Of a stretch of 64,000 bases of DNA, positions 8,600-17,103 are shown one piece after another. The stretch comes from Microbacterium galbinum. GTDB taxonomy: Bacteria; Actinomycetota; Actinomycetes; Actinomycetales; Microbacteriaceae. Where the stretch lies: contig NZ_CP078077.1 of assembly GCF_023101185.1 (NCBI RefSeq), positions 124,001 to 188,000 on the forward strand, written 5' to 3'. Under the pieces are notes generated by a model. It saw nothing but the letters and a program-made list of their open reading frames with translations. It searched no databases and was not told the DNA's origin. Each line of letters opens with the position of its first letter. Within the stretch, counting starts at the first letter, position 1. The position numbers were made by a program, and so were the translations under genes.

Positions 8600-9517
8600 T
8601 CAGCTGATCGGGTCGACCTCGGGCTGGGTCGCCTTGACTCCGGAGGCTCCGAGGTTGTTCTCGAAGATCTGCTCCCAGACGTCGCCGCCGTCGGTCAGCT
8701 GCGTGTTGAAGTACTCGACGAGTGCGGTGTCATCCTTCGCCACACCGATGCCGTAGCGCTCCTCGCTGAAGGGCTCGCCGACGACCTTGAGGTTGTCGGG
8801 GTCCTGAGCCGCGTAGCCGATGAGGATCGCCTCGTCGGTCGTGACGGCGTCCACCTGGCCGTTCTTGAGGTCCTCGACGCACTTGGAGTAGGTGTCGTAC
8901 TCCTTGGTGGGAACCTCGGGGTAGTTGGTGTTGATGTTCTGGATGGGCGTGGAGCCCGTGGCCGAACACACCGTGGTCGAGGAGTCGAGGTCGTCGACGC
9001 TCTCGATGTCGCTGTCGGCCCCGACGAGGAGGCCCTGGCCCGTCACGAAGTACGGACCGGCGAAGGAGATCTGCTCCTTACGCTTGTCGGTGATCGAGTA
9101 GGTGCCGACGTAGTAGTCGATGTCACCGTTCACGATCGCCTGCTCGCGGTTCGCCGAGGCGATCGCCTGGAACTCGATCTTCTCGGGGTCGACCCCGAGG
9201 GATGCGGCCATCCAGCGTGCGATGTCGACGTCGAAACCGGTGCGCTCGCCCGTCACGGGGTCGAGGTAGCCGAGCCCGGGCTGGTCCTCCTTGACGCCGA
9301 CCTTGATCGTCCCGCTGGACGAGATCCGGTCGAACGTCGGGCTGCCGTCGAGACTGACATCGGTCGCCACCGTCCAGGGCGTGCTGCTCGAGGCGTCGCC
9401 GCCGTCGTCGCCGCCGCCGGTGCCCGTGCTCGACGGGGTTCCGCTGTTGCAGGCGGTGAGCGCGAGCAGCGCCACCGCCGCGATTCCGATACCTGCCAGT
9501 GTCCGTGTGCGTCGCAT
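8600..9517 (-). CDS. gluB: Glutamate ABC transporter substrate-binding lipoprotein (GluB-like)
   Basis: Extracellular type 3 solute-binding protein of 305 aa. The signal peptide MRRTRTLAGIGIAAVALLAL ends in lipobox LTAC (Cys 23), then a Gly/Ser/Asp-rich linker to about residue 50. The mature domain has IKVGVKEDQPGLGYLDP and the family signature GERTGFDVDIARWMA near 100. A strong ribosome binding site (GAAGGAG) precedes the ATG. It delivers the amino acid to GluCD. Glutamate is the likely ligand by operon context. Confidence 0.9.
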   Translation of the reverse strand: MRRTRTLAGIGIAAVALLALTACNSGTPSSTGTGGGDDGGDASSSTPWTVATDVSLDGSPTFDRISSSGTIKVGVKEDQPGLGYLDPVTGERTGFDVDIARWMAASLGVDPEKIEFQAIASANREQAIVNGDIDYYVGTYSITDKRKEQISFAGPYFVTGQGLLVGADSDIESVDDLDSSTTVCSATGSTPIQNINTNYPEVPTKEYDTYSKCVEDLKNGQVDAVTTDEAILIGYAAQDPDNLKVVGEPFSEERYGIGVAKDDTALVEYFNTQLTDGGDVWEQIFENNLGASGVKATQPEVDPIS

Positions 9518-9559
9518 GTGCGTCTCCTTCGTGTGCTGTGGGTGCAGGGTCTGGGGTGA

Positions 9560-10306
9560 TCAGTGCGTCAGGAGCTTCGAGAGGAAGTCCTTGGCGCGAT
9601 CGCTCTTCGGATGGGTGAAGAACTCCTCGGGCGTGGCCTCTTCGACGATCCGACCGTCGGCCATGAAGACCACGCGGTCGGCCGCCTTGCGGGCGAAGCC
9701 CATCTCGTGGGTGACGACGATCATCGTCATGCCCTCGTGCGCGAGCTCGACCATGACGTCGAGCACCTCGTTGATCATCTCGGGGTCGAGCGCGCTGGTC
9801 GGCTCGTCGAACAGCATGACCTTCGGATGCATCGCCAGCGCTCGCGCGATCGCGACGCGCTGCTGCTGCCCGCCCGAGAGCTGGGCCGGAAGCTTGGACG
9901 CCTGCTTGGCGACGCCGACGCGCTCGAGCAGCTCCATCGCCTCGCGCTCGGCGTCGGCCTTCTTGAGGCCGCGCACCTTGATCGGGCCGAGGGTGACGTT
10001 CTCGAGGATCGTCAGGTGGGCGAACAGGTTGAACGACTGGAAGACCATGCCGACGTCAGCGCGGAGTTCGGCGAGGCCGCGTCCCTCGGCGGGCAGCGCC
10101 TTGCCGTCGATGCTGATGGTCCCGCTGGTGATCGTCTCGAGGCGGTTGATGGTGCGGCACAGGGTCGACTTGCCCGAGCCGGACGGGCCGATCACGACGA
10201 CGACCTCGCCGGCGTTCACGGTGAGGTCGATATCGGTCAGAGCCTGGAACTCGCCGTAGTGCTTCTGCACGTTGTCGACCACGACAAGGGCTTTACCGGT
10301 GGTCAT
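9560..10306 (-). CDS. gluA: Glutamate-type amino acid ABC transporter ATP-binding protein (GluA-like)
   Basis: ATPase subunit, 248 aa. Walker [10 protein letters not shown] is near residue 40, then the Q-loop, the signature [15 protein letters not shown] near 145, Walker [15 protein letters not shown] near 165 and the switch histidine VVTHEMGFA. It is the first gene of gluABCD, with ATG at 10306. The 225-bp upstream region holds a phased direct repeat that may bind the neighbouring response regulator. Confidence 0.92.
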   Translation of the reverse strand: MTTGKALVVVDNVQKHYGEFQALTDIDLTVNAGEVVVVIGPSGSGKSTLCRTINRLETITSGTISIDGKALPAEGRGLAELRADVGMVFQSFNLFAHLTILENVTLGPIKVRGLKKADAEREAMELLERVGVAKQASKLPAQLSGGQQQRVAIARALAMHPKVMLFDEPTSALDPEMINEVLDVMVELAHEGMTMIVVTHEMGFARKAADRVVFMADGRIVEEATPEEFFTHPKSDRAKDFLSKLLTH

Positions 10307-10464
10307 CTTTTCTCCAAACTCGCCAGGTCGTCGGCAGTGCTCGATCGGGGGTCGGCCCCGGTGGGTTCAGTCGTCGCGCCACCCGTCCCCACGGGCATCC
10401 GCGTTCATCGTCGAACGGTGCGCGACCGACCTCACGATCGCAGAGCCCCCGGGCGCTGTCAGAC

Positions 10465-10484
10465 TTCTTGAGGATTTCTTGAGG
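10465..10484 (-). promoter_or_regulatory. Phased direct repeat, candidate OmpR-type operator upstream of gluA
   Basis: TTCTTGAGG occurs at 10465-10473 and again at 10476-10484 on the plus strand, exactly 11 bp apart. That is the geometry expected for two OmpR/PhoB-family monomers on one face of DNA. It lies about 160 bp upstream of gluA and just past the stop of the binding-lipoprotein gene in the regulator operon. Which regulator binds is inferred. Confidence 0.5.
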
Positions 10485-10531
10485 GTCGTAACAAGGGCGT
10501 TACGCAGCGGTCCCCGAGGGGCGCGGCGCCG

Positions 10532-11509
10532 TCATCCGCGCTGATCGCGATAGAAGTCCACCGCTCCGCGATGGAGGTCCACGGGCACGGTGAAGATCGC
10601 CTGACGGCGGCTCAGGAGCGCCGCCGCCGGCACGTCCTCCGCCATGCGCGAGCGCGCGTCGAAGAGCACCGTGAGCACGTCCTTGACGACCGCATCCGGG
10701 GTCGCGGACGCGACGATCAGGTAGTTCGGAACGGCCATCGTCGGCACCGATTGCGCGATCCCGTAGGCGCCCGCGGGGAAGTCCGACGAACGGTACGCGT
10801 CGGAATACCGTGCGTTGACGGCGTTGACCCAGTCCTGTTCGATCGGCAGCAGCCGCAGGGGCAGCGAACCCGAGAGGTTCTCGATGCCGGGCGTCGGCAG
10901 CCCCCCGACCCAGAAGAACCCGTCGATCTCGCCGCTCTCGAGCGCGGCGATCGACTCGCGCAGATCCAGCTGCGGATTGCTCACCGACCCGGCATCCACC
11001 CGGGCGACGTCGAGGATGCGCGTGGCGATGACGTTGACGCCCGATCCGACGGCGCCCAGCGACACCGTCCGCCCGGTGAGATCGGTGATGTCGTCGATCT
11101 CGGAGTCCGCCCGCACGACGACGTGCACGTACTCGTCGTACAGGCGCGCCGCCGCCTGGATCGGGAGAGGCTCGTCGAACGCGCCGCGTCCGGCCACGGC
11201 ATCCGCGGCCGCATCGCCCTGGGCGAAGCCGAGCAGGGCCTCGCCGGACGCGACCCTGCGCAGGTTGTCGACGGAGCCCTCCGTCTCCGTCACCTCGGCC
11301 GATACGCCGAGCGCGGTCGAGAGTTCCTCGGCGAAGTGCCCGCCGTAATCGAAGTAGACCCCCGTCGTGCCTCCGCCGGCGATGACGGCCGTGCCCTCCG
11401 CCCACTCGCCCGCGCGCGGGCTGCACCCGCTCGCGCCGAGGACGACGACGGCGGCGCAGACCGCGGCAGCGGCACGGCGCGCGAGCCGGAGCATCCGATC
11501 CCTGGTCAT
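10532..11509 (-). CDS. TAXI family solute-binding lipoprotein
   Basis: An extracellular binding protein of the TRAP-associated TAXI family, 325 aa. The signal peptide ends at ASGC (Cys 29). The mature start has VIAGGGTTGVYFDYG, the characteristic TAXI glycine-rich ligand loop. Central segments DITDLTGRTVSLGAVGSGV and FFWVGGLPTPGIENL are also typical. A structurally studied TAXI protein from Thermus binds glutamate/glutamine. No TRAP permease gene is nearby; instead the start overlaps the histidine kinase stop (ATGA). This suggests a sensory partner of the kinase rather than a transport subunit. Confidence 0.82.
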   Translation of the reverse strand: MTRDRMLRLARRAAAAVCAAVVVLGASGCSPRAGEWAEGTAVIAGGGTTGVYFDYGGHFAEELSTALGVSAEVTETEGSVDNLRRVASGEALLGFAQGDAAADAVAGRGAFDEPLPIQAAARLYDEYVHVVVRADSEIDDITDLTGRTVSLGAVGSGVNVIATRILDVARVDAGSVSNPQLDLRESIAALESGEIDGFFWVGGLPTPGIENLSGSLPLRLLPIEQDWVNAVNARYSDAYRSSDFPAGAYGIAQSVPTMAVPNYLIVASATPDAVVKDVLTVLFDARSRMAEDVPAAALLSRRQAIFTVPVDLHRGAVDFYRDQRG

Positions 11510-12882
11510 TCGAACCCCCCGTTCGTGAGCACGAGCGACACCAGGAGACCCCCGCCCTCCGGCGACGACACGACCAGTTCGCCGCCGATGGATGCGAGCA
11601 GATCGGTGGCGATCGCCAGCCCGAGTCCGGTACCCGGGGTGTCGTCGCTGTCGGCGCTGCGCCAGAATCTGTCGGTGGCGTACTCCACCTGATCCCCGGC
11701 GAGCCCCGGCCCGCGATCCCGCACGGTCAACCGACAGCGTTCGCCGTCGCGTTCCACCCCCAGCTCGATCACCGAATCGGGCGGCGAGAACTTCACGGCG
11801 TTGTCGATGACCGCATCGAGTGCGCTCTCGACGATCGTGCGATCGGTGACGCACATGACGATCCCCTCCCCCGTGCGTCGGAAGCCGATGCCGCGGGGCC
11901 CCGCCACCTCGCGCCAGGCATCGCTGCGACGCTCGACGAGCGTGGTGAGGTCGACCGCGGAGAACATCGAATCGGCGCGACCGCTGCGGGCGAGGTTCAA
12001 CATGGTCTCGAGGATCCGAGCCATCCGACGCCCTTCCTCGCGCGTCTCCTCGATGTCGTCCTTCCAGTCGTCATCGAGCCCCGTCGCCAGGTGCTCGACG
12101 CGCAGCAGCAGCGCGTTGAGAGGATTGCGCAGTTCATGCGAGGCGTTCAACGCGAACTCCTGCTGGCGGGCGAGGCTGCGCTCGATCTCCTCGGCCATGC
12201 CGTTGAAGACCCTCGTCATACGCCTCAGTTCGGGCGGCCCTGTGTCCTCCGCGACGCGCGCATCCATCTCACCGTGCTCGATCGCCACCATCGCATCGTC
12301 GAGCCGCCGCACGGGCGAGAGCACCCACCGGGCGAGTTGGAACACCAGGAGAACGCCCAGGGAGATCGAGACGAGGGCGACCCCGATCAGGATCAGCAGC
12401 TGCTGCAGGATCGCCGTGCGCGGAGCCTCCACCTCGGCCGAGATCATCACCGCGCCGATCACATCGCCGTCGTCGAACACCGGCTCGACCATCGTGGCGT
12501 CCGAGATGATCCAGGGGAAGAAGGCCTCCGGGGCCTCCGCGCGGCGGCCGGAGAGCGCGAGTCGCACCTGCTCGGCCTCCTCCTCGGAGAGCACCCCCGG
12601 CTCCGACTCGCTCGCCGCCCAGACGGATCCGGTGAGGTCGTACACCGCGATCTCGATCCCGTAGACCTGCTCGAACCTGCGCGCCTCGCCCTCGAACACC
12701 CCGGCGGCATCCGAGCGGAGCGCCTGCCGGGCCGTCGTGGCGAAGTAGCCGAGGTCACCGATCTGTTCGGTGTAGACCGCCTGCTGGATGCTGCGCGCGG
12801 CGCTCCATCCGGTCGCGCCGCCGAGGGAGAGGAGGATCGCGACCAGGGGCACCAGGAACACGATCACGAGCCGCTTGCGCAC
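11506..12882 (-). CDS. Sensor histidine kinase
   Basis: A membrane sensor kinase of 458 aa. TM1 is at about 5-28, an extracellular domain runs 29-160 and TM2 lies at 162-185. Then come HAMP (about 186-240), HisKA with NASHELRNPLNALLL (phospho-His near 258), and HATPase with N-box DAVIDNAVKFS, G1 RDRGPGLAG and GTGLGLAIATDLL. It starts with GTG four bases after the response regulator stop. Its downstream neighbour is the TAXI lipoprotein, suggesting extracellular ligand is presented to the sensor loop. Resembles the glutamate-sensing GluK arrangement described in Streptomyces, by position. Confidence 0.9.
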   Translation of the reverse strand: MRKRLVIVFLVPLVAILLSLGGATGWSAARSIQQAVYTEQIGDLGYFATTARQALRSDAAGVFEGEARRFEQVYGIEIAVYDLTGSVWAASESEPGVLSEEEAEQVRLALSGRRAEAPEAFFPWIISDATMVEPVFDDGDVIGAVMISAEVEAPRTAILQQLLILIGVALVSISLGVLLVFQLARWVLSPVRRLDDAMVAIEHGEMDARVAEDTGPPELRRMTRVFNGMAEEIERSLARQQEFALNASHELRNPLNALLLRVEHLATGLDDDWKDDIEETREEGRRMARILETMLNLARSGRADSMFSAVDLTTLVERRSDAWREVAGPRGIGFRRTGEGIVMCVTDRTIVESALDAVIDNAVKFSPPDSVIELGVERDGERCRLTVRDRGPGLAGDQVEYATDRFWRSADSDDTPGTGLGLAIATDLLASIGGELVVSSPEGGGLLVSLVLTNGGFE

Positions 12883-12885
12883 CGG

Positions 12886-13557
12886 CTACGACCCCACGAG
12901 CCGATAGCCGACGCCACGCACCGTCTCGATCACCCGGTGCGAGCCCGTCTTCTTACGGATGGCTCCGACGTGCACCTCGAGCGAGTGACCGAAGCCGCGC
13001 CAATCGGTGTTCCACACCTCGCGGATGAGTCGATCCTTCGGAACGGCGACTCCGGGATAGCGCGCGAGCACCGCGACGATGTCGAACTCCTTGGGCGTGA
13101 GGTCGACCGCCTGGTCGTCGACCCGGAGCTGCCGTGCCACGAGATCGATCGCGACAGCACCGCCGTGGATCGTGACCACGCCGTCGGACTCGGGGCGCAC
13201 CGCTCGCGAGCGCCGTGTCACCGCCTCGATCCGGGCGAGGAGCTCGTGCACGTCGTACGGCTTCACCACGAAGTCGTCGGCGCCAGCCCGCAGCCCCTTG
13301 ATGCGCTCGGTGACCTGGCTGCGCGCCGTCACGACGACGATCGGCACGTCGGAGCGGCCACGGATACGGCGGCACAGATCGATGCCGTCGACGTCGGGCA
13401 GACCGAGATCGAGGAGGACGACCTCGGTGTCCGCCCCCAGGAGATCCATCGCCGCGGCGCCGTCGGACGCCCTCACGGTCGCATACCCCGAACGGGCGAG
13501 GAAGGCGTCGAGCGCCGCGGCGACGCGATCGTCGTCTTCCACGATCAGTATCCGCAT
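12886..13557 (-). CDS. OmpR-family response regulator
   Basis: A DNA-binding response regulator of 223 aa and the first gene of the regulator-kinase-lipoprotein operon. The receiver domain has acidic pocket EDDD (residues 7-10), phospho-acceptor in VVLLDLGLPDVDG (near 52) and Lys in KPYDVHELLARIE (near 101). The winged-helix domain begins around 125 (LTPKEFDIVAVLARYPG) and ends VRGVGYRLVGS. Likely target: the phased repeat upstream of gluA, by proximity only. Confidence 0.92.
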   Translation of the reverse strand: MRILIVEDDDRVAAALDAFLARSGYATVRASDGAAAMDLLGADTEVVLLDLGLPDVDGIDLCRRIRGRSDVPIVVVTARSQVTERIKGLRAGADDFVVKPYDVHELLARIEAVTRRSRAVRPESDGVVTIHGGAVAIDLVARQLRVDDQAVDLTPKEFDIVAVLARYPGVAVPKDRLIREVWNTDWRGFGHSLEVHVGAIRKKTGSHRVIETVRGVGYRLVGS

Positions 13558-13609
13558 GCGCTCCCCTCCTCTCTCCGTCGGCGGTGACGGACGGGCAGGA
13601 GCAAAAGTA

Positions 13610-14422
13610 TCAGCCGACCGTCGCGGCGCGCTGCGCGAACGCGCTCTCGTACAGGCACACGCTCGCCGCGGTCGCCAGGTTCAGCGACTCCGCCTTGCCG
13701 AAGATCGGGAGGCGCAGAACGCGATCGGCCAGCGCCAGAGCATCGTCCTCCAGGCCTCGCGCCTCGTTTCCGAACAGCCACCCGGTCGGCTCGGCGAGCA
13801 CGCCCTCGGCGCGCGCGGAGAGCAGGTCGTCGCCCTTCACATCCGCGGCGAGGATGCGCAGACCGGCTTCGTGCGCGCGGGTGATGACGTCTTCGAGTTC
13901 CCCGCCGACCGAGACCGGGAGGTGGAACAGCGATCCCGTCGTGGCGCGCACGACTTTGGGGTTGTACGGATCGACCGTGCGTCCGGTGAGGACGACGGCA
14001 TCCGCTCCCGCCGCATCCGCCGCGCGGATGATCGTCCCGAGGTTGCCGGGATCGCGCACCTCCTGGCAGATCGCGACCAGGCGAGGGGATGCCGCGAAGA
14101 CGTCGCGCACGGACGTCGGCGTCTGCCGGACGACGGCCACGAGCCCCTGCGGAGTGACCGTATCGGCCATCGCGTTCAGGACGTACTCGGTGACGTGCTC
14201 GACATCGATGCCGGCATCTGCGGCCTGAGCCCGGATGTCGGGATGCCTCTCCCACCCGGTCGGGGTCGCGAAGAGCTCGACGATCGCCTCGGGACGGTAG
14301 GTCAGAGCCTCTCGGACGGCCTGCGGCCCTTCGAGGAGGAAAAGCCCTGTCTCGGTTCGTGCGCTTCGCTTCGTCAGCTTGGCGACGGCTCGGACTCGGG
14401 GGGAGCGGGGGTTCTCCAGCAC
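13610..14422 (-). CDS. TrmH-family (SpoU) RNA 2'-O-methyltransferase
   Basis: A SPOUT-class RNA ribose methyltransferase of 270 aa. It has an N-terminal substrate-binding domain (TGLFLLEGPQAVREAL), then SPOUT motif 1 EVRDPGNLGTIIRAADAAGADAVVL near residue 130, motif 2 LFGNEARGL and motif 3 LRLPIFGKAESLNLATAASVCLYE at the end. TAGACT lies six bases upstream of the GTG at 14422, which favours this start over the GTG at 14428. In related genomes it follows rplT; here the DUF2809 gene lies between. Confidence 0.88.
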   Translation of the reverse strand: MLENPRSPRVRAVAKLTKRSARTETGLFLLEGPQAVREALTYRPEAIVELFATPTGWERHPDIRAQAADAGIDVEHVTEYVLNAMADTVTPQGLVAVVRQTPTSVRDVFAASPRLVAICQEVRDPGNLGTIIRAADAAGADAVVLTGRTVDPYNPKVVRATTGSLFHLPVSVGGELEDVITRAHEAGLRILAADVKGDDLLSARAEGVLAEPTGWLFGNEARGLEDDALALADRVLRLPIFGKAESLNLATAASVCLYESAFAQRAATVG

Positions 14423-14428
14423 GATCAC

Positions 14429-14434
14429 AGTCTA
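14429..14434 (-). promoter_or_regulatory. -10 element TAGACT, leaderless start of the methyltransferase gene
   Basis: TAGACT, then GTGATC (six bases), then the GTG at 14422. The spacing puts transcription start on the initiation codon. Confidence 0.55.
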
Positions 14435-14491
14435 GGGAACACCTTCCCCGCGCCGAGCCATTGACGCAGGCGCAGTTCCAGGTCCGATCGA

Positions 14492-14497
14492 TAGGGT
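14492..14497 (+). promoter_or_regulatory. -10 element TAGGGT, leaderless start of the DUF2809 gene
   Basis: TAGGGT, six bases, then the GTG at 14504. No Shine-Dalgarno sequence is present. Confidence 0.5.
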
Positions 14498-14503
14498 GCG
14501 GGC

Positions 14504-14959
14504 GTGACAACCGACAGCCCATCGTCCCCGCGGGCGAGGCGAAGCCGACGGATCGGTTGCGCCGCAGCGGCTGCGGGAGTCATCGGCGCAGGCCTCTTCG
14601 TCCACGGTCTCGCCGAGGGGCCGGCCGGGGACATCGCCGGGGACGGCCTCTACGCCGTGCTGATCTACGCGCTCATCGCCTGCGCGCTCCCCCGTGCGCG
14701 CTCCGTCGCGATCACGGTGTCGGCCGCCCTCGTGTGCGCTGCCGTCGAGTTCGCCCAACTCACCGGCATCCCGCACGCCCTGGGCCAGGCGTTCCCACCC
14801 GTGCACCTGGTGCTGGGTTCGGGATTCGATCCCCGGGATTTGGTCGTCTACCTCTGCGCCGTCGCGGTGGCCGCTGCGCTCGACGCCGGCGTGCGCTCCA
14901 GGTGGACAGCGCGTCCGGAGAAAGCAGAAGGCGCCCTCCCGGAGGAGAGCGCCTTCTGA
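14504..14959 (+). CDS. DUF2809 family membrane protein
   Basis: A small integral membrane protein of 151 aa with about four hydrophobic segments (21-40, 45-65, 68-85 and 110-130). The central EFAQLTGIPHALGQAF and the later GSGFDPRDLVVYLCAV match the DUF2809 family of unknown function. It starts with a leaderless-type GTG. It is convergent with rplT, and its last codons form one arm of a hairpin that probably ends rplT transcription from the other side. Confidence 0.75.
   Translation: MTTDSPSSPRARRSRRIGCAAAAAGVIGAGLFVHGLAEGPAGDIAGDGLYAVLIYALIACALPRARSVAITVSAALVCAAVEFAQLTGIPHALGQAFPPVHLVLGSGFDPRDLVVYLCAVAVAAALDAGVRSRWTARPEKAEGALPEESAF
14925..14958 (-). terminator. Terminator hairpin downstream of infC-rpmI-rplT
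   Basis: Arms CAGAAGGCGC (14925-14934) and GCGCCTTCTG (14949-14958) make a perfect 10-bp stem with a smaller inner stem. On the minus strand it begins 14 bases after the rplT stop and is followed by CTTTCTCC, a partly U-rich tail. It lies inside the end of the convergent DUF2809 coding sequence. Confidence 0.7.
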
Positions 14960-14971
14960 AGAGATCGCTGC

Positions 14972-15358
14972 TTACGCAGCCGACTTCGGAGCGTTGACGT
15001 CGGAAGGCAGAGCCTTCTTGGCCGTCTCGACGAGAGTCGTGAACGTCGCTGCGTCGTTGACCGCGAGGTCGGCGAGCATACGACGGTCGACCGTCACACC
15101 CGCGAGGCCGAGGCCCTGGATGAAGCGGTTGTACGTAATGCCGTTCTGGCGTGCCGCAGCGTTGATGCGCTGGATCCAGAGGCGACGGAAGTCACCCTTG
15201 CGCTTGCGACGGTCCCGGTACGAGTAGACCAGGGAGTGGATGACCTGCTCCTTGGCCTTCCGGTAGAGGCGCGAACGCTGGCCGCGGTAACCGGAGGCGC
15301 GCTCGAGGATGACCCGGCGCTTCTTGTGAGCGTTTACCGCCCGCTTGACTCTTGCCAT
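14972..15358 (-). CDS. rplT: 50S ribosomal protein L20
   Basis: A primary 23S rRNA-binding protein needed early in 50S assembly, 128 aa, the usual length. It begins [18 protein letters not shown] and contains the conserved [16 protein letters not shown] and [21 protein letters not shown]. Last gene of infC-rpmI-rplT. L20 often represses this operon by binding the leader; whether it does so here cannot be seen directly. Confidence 0.98.
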   Translation of the reverse strand: MARVKRAVNAHKKRRVILERASGYRGQRSRLYRKAKEQVIHSLVYSYRDRRKRKGDFRRLWIQRINAAARQNGITYNRFIQGLGLAGVTVDRRMLADLAVNDAATFTTLVETAKKALPSDVNAPKSAA

Positions 15359-15389
15359 TTTCCTGTATTCCTATCGTGCGTTCGGCGCG

Positions 15390-15584
15390 TCAGCGACCGA
15401 GAAGCTTGTTCGCGACCTTGGCGTCTGCCTTCGACAGAACCTGGTCCTGGTTGAGGCGACGGGTGCGACGGCTCGACTTGTGCTCGAGGTTGTGACGCAT
15501 GCCAGCCTGCTGCTTCTTCAGCTTTCCGCTGCCGGTGATCTTGAAGCGCTTCTTCGCACCCGAATGGGTCTTCTGCTTCGGCAT
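15390..15584 (-). CDS. rpmI: 50S ribosomal protein L35
   Basis: A small basic ribosomal protein, 64 aa. It begins [21 protein letters not shown] and ends near [29 protein letters not shown] ribosome binding region precedes its ATG. It lies between infC and rplT, the standard order. Confidence 0.98.
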   Translation of the reverse strand: MPKQKTHSGAKKRFKITGSGKLKKQQAGMRHNLEHKSSRRTRRLNQDQVLSKADAKVANKLLGR

Positions 15585-15657
15585 CTTCTCTTCCTTCGTA
15601 TGGCGCCTTCTCAGGCGACGGTGTCAACCCGCGGTGCGGGAGTGTGTGGGGCGGGTG

Positions 15658-16278
<621 letters not shown>

Positions 16279-16532
16279 GCGGAACTCCTTAGACGATGGG
16301 ATTCGGCCACCGGGATGCTGTCAGCATTCCGGGCGAAATCAGAATCGTCCCCACCCACCGGCCTTCAGAAGCCGGCTTCGCACCCTGACGACCGCCCCGC
16401 TCTGCGAGCGGATCCGGTGGAGTGCAAGACCCGGTAGCCTGGAACGGCAAGCGCGGGTGGGAAGTGAATCCTCTTTCGTGCCGGAGCATGACGCTCCGGA
16501 GCCCGACAAAGTCTAACAGAAGGCAAGGCGAA
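16279..16532 (-). promoter_or_regulatory. infC leader and divergent control region shared with the DUF1844 gene
   Basis: 254 bp between infC and the divergent DUF1844 gene. It contains a TAGACT (minus strand, near 16510) that could be the infC -10. A hairpin at 16473-16511 has core CCGGAGC-ATGAC-GCTCCGG, extended by CTTT/AAAG. Near infC are CCGGC-TTCTGAA-GCCGG (about 16357-16380) and an ATGCT-GAC-AGCAT stem. A leader of about 200 nt with several stems suggests ribosomal-protein or IF-3 autoregulation; this was not folded computationally. Confidence 0.45.
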
Positions 16533-16931
16533 GTGACGAACCAGGCATCCAACGAGGCTGACCGCGAGCGCGAAGAGCGCTGGGCACGGCAGGAGGAGGC
16601 CGCGTCGTCCGCGACGCGCGACATCGCCGACGTCCCCGCCGTCGAGGTCATCACCACCGCCGCCGTGCACCTCATGAGCGCGGCCGCCGTCAAGCTCGGT
16701 CTCGCCGACGACCCGAACGCGCAGGATCAGCTCGACCTCGACGAGGCGCGCAAGCTCATCAACTCCCTCGCGGGACTCATCACCGCCGGTGCCCCCGAGA
16801 TCAGCGACATGCACGCGCGCTCCCTGCGCGACGGATTGCGCTCGCTCCAGCTCGCCTTCCGCGAGGCTTCCGTCATCCCCGACCCGATCGGCAAGGGGCC
16901 GGGCGAGAAGTGGACCGGGCCGGTCAACTAG
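16533..16931 (+). CDS. DUF1844 domain protein
   Basis: A cytoplasmic protein of 132 aa with a charged N-terminus (REREERWARQEEA) and the conserved core VITTAAVHLMSAAAVKLGL followed by DLDEARKLINSLAGLI. This core defines DUF1844, which is usually found divergent from or near infC in actinobacteria. The GTG at 16533 follows AAGGCAAGGCG. Function unknown. Confidence 0.85.
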   Translation: MTNQASNEADREREERWARQEEAASSATRDIADVPAVEVITTAAVHLMSAAAVKLGLADDPNAQDQLDLDEARKLINSLAGLITAGAPEISDMHARSLRDGLRSLQLAFREASVIPDPIGKGPGEKWTGPVN

Positions 16932-16966
16932 TTTCTCGGGGATGCATGACCTCGGGGGCGAGCTGC

Positions 16967-17044
16967 GCGATGCTGCCCTCTCTCGCAGAACGGGGACCCT
17001 CCCGCTTCGCGGGCCCCTCCCGATGCTCGTTCGGGCAGCATCGC
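16967..17044. terminator. Nested inverted repeat between convergent genes
   Basis: Outer arms GCGATGCTGCCC (16967-16978) and GGGCAGCATCGC (17033-17044) are a perfect 12-bp match. Inside, GAACG pairs with CGTTC, and a central CCCGC-TTC-GCGGG hairpin lies at 17001-17013. It sits in the 172-bp gap between the DUF1844 and SseB-like genes. It may be a bidirectional terminator or a structured RNA; no T-tract is present. Confidence 0.5.
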
Positions 17045-17103
17045 TCCGCCCGCACTCATCGTCGAACCGAAAGCAGTCGACGCCGTGAGCGAAGCAGCGA
17101 CGG

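Noticed and set aside
10532..11509. TRAP transporter
   Set aside because: No DctQ/DctM or fused DctQM permease is present around the TAXI lipoprotein.
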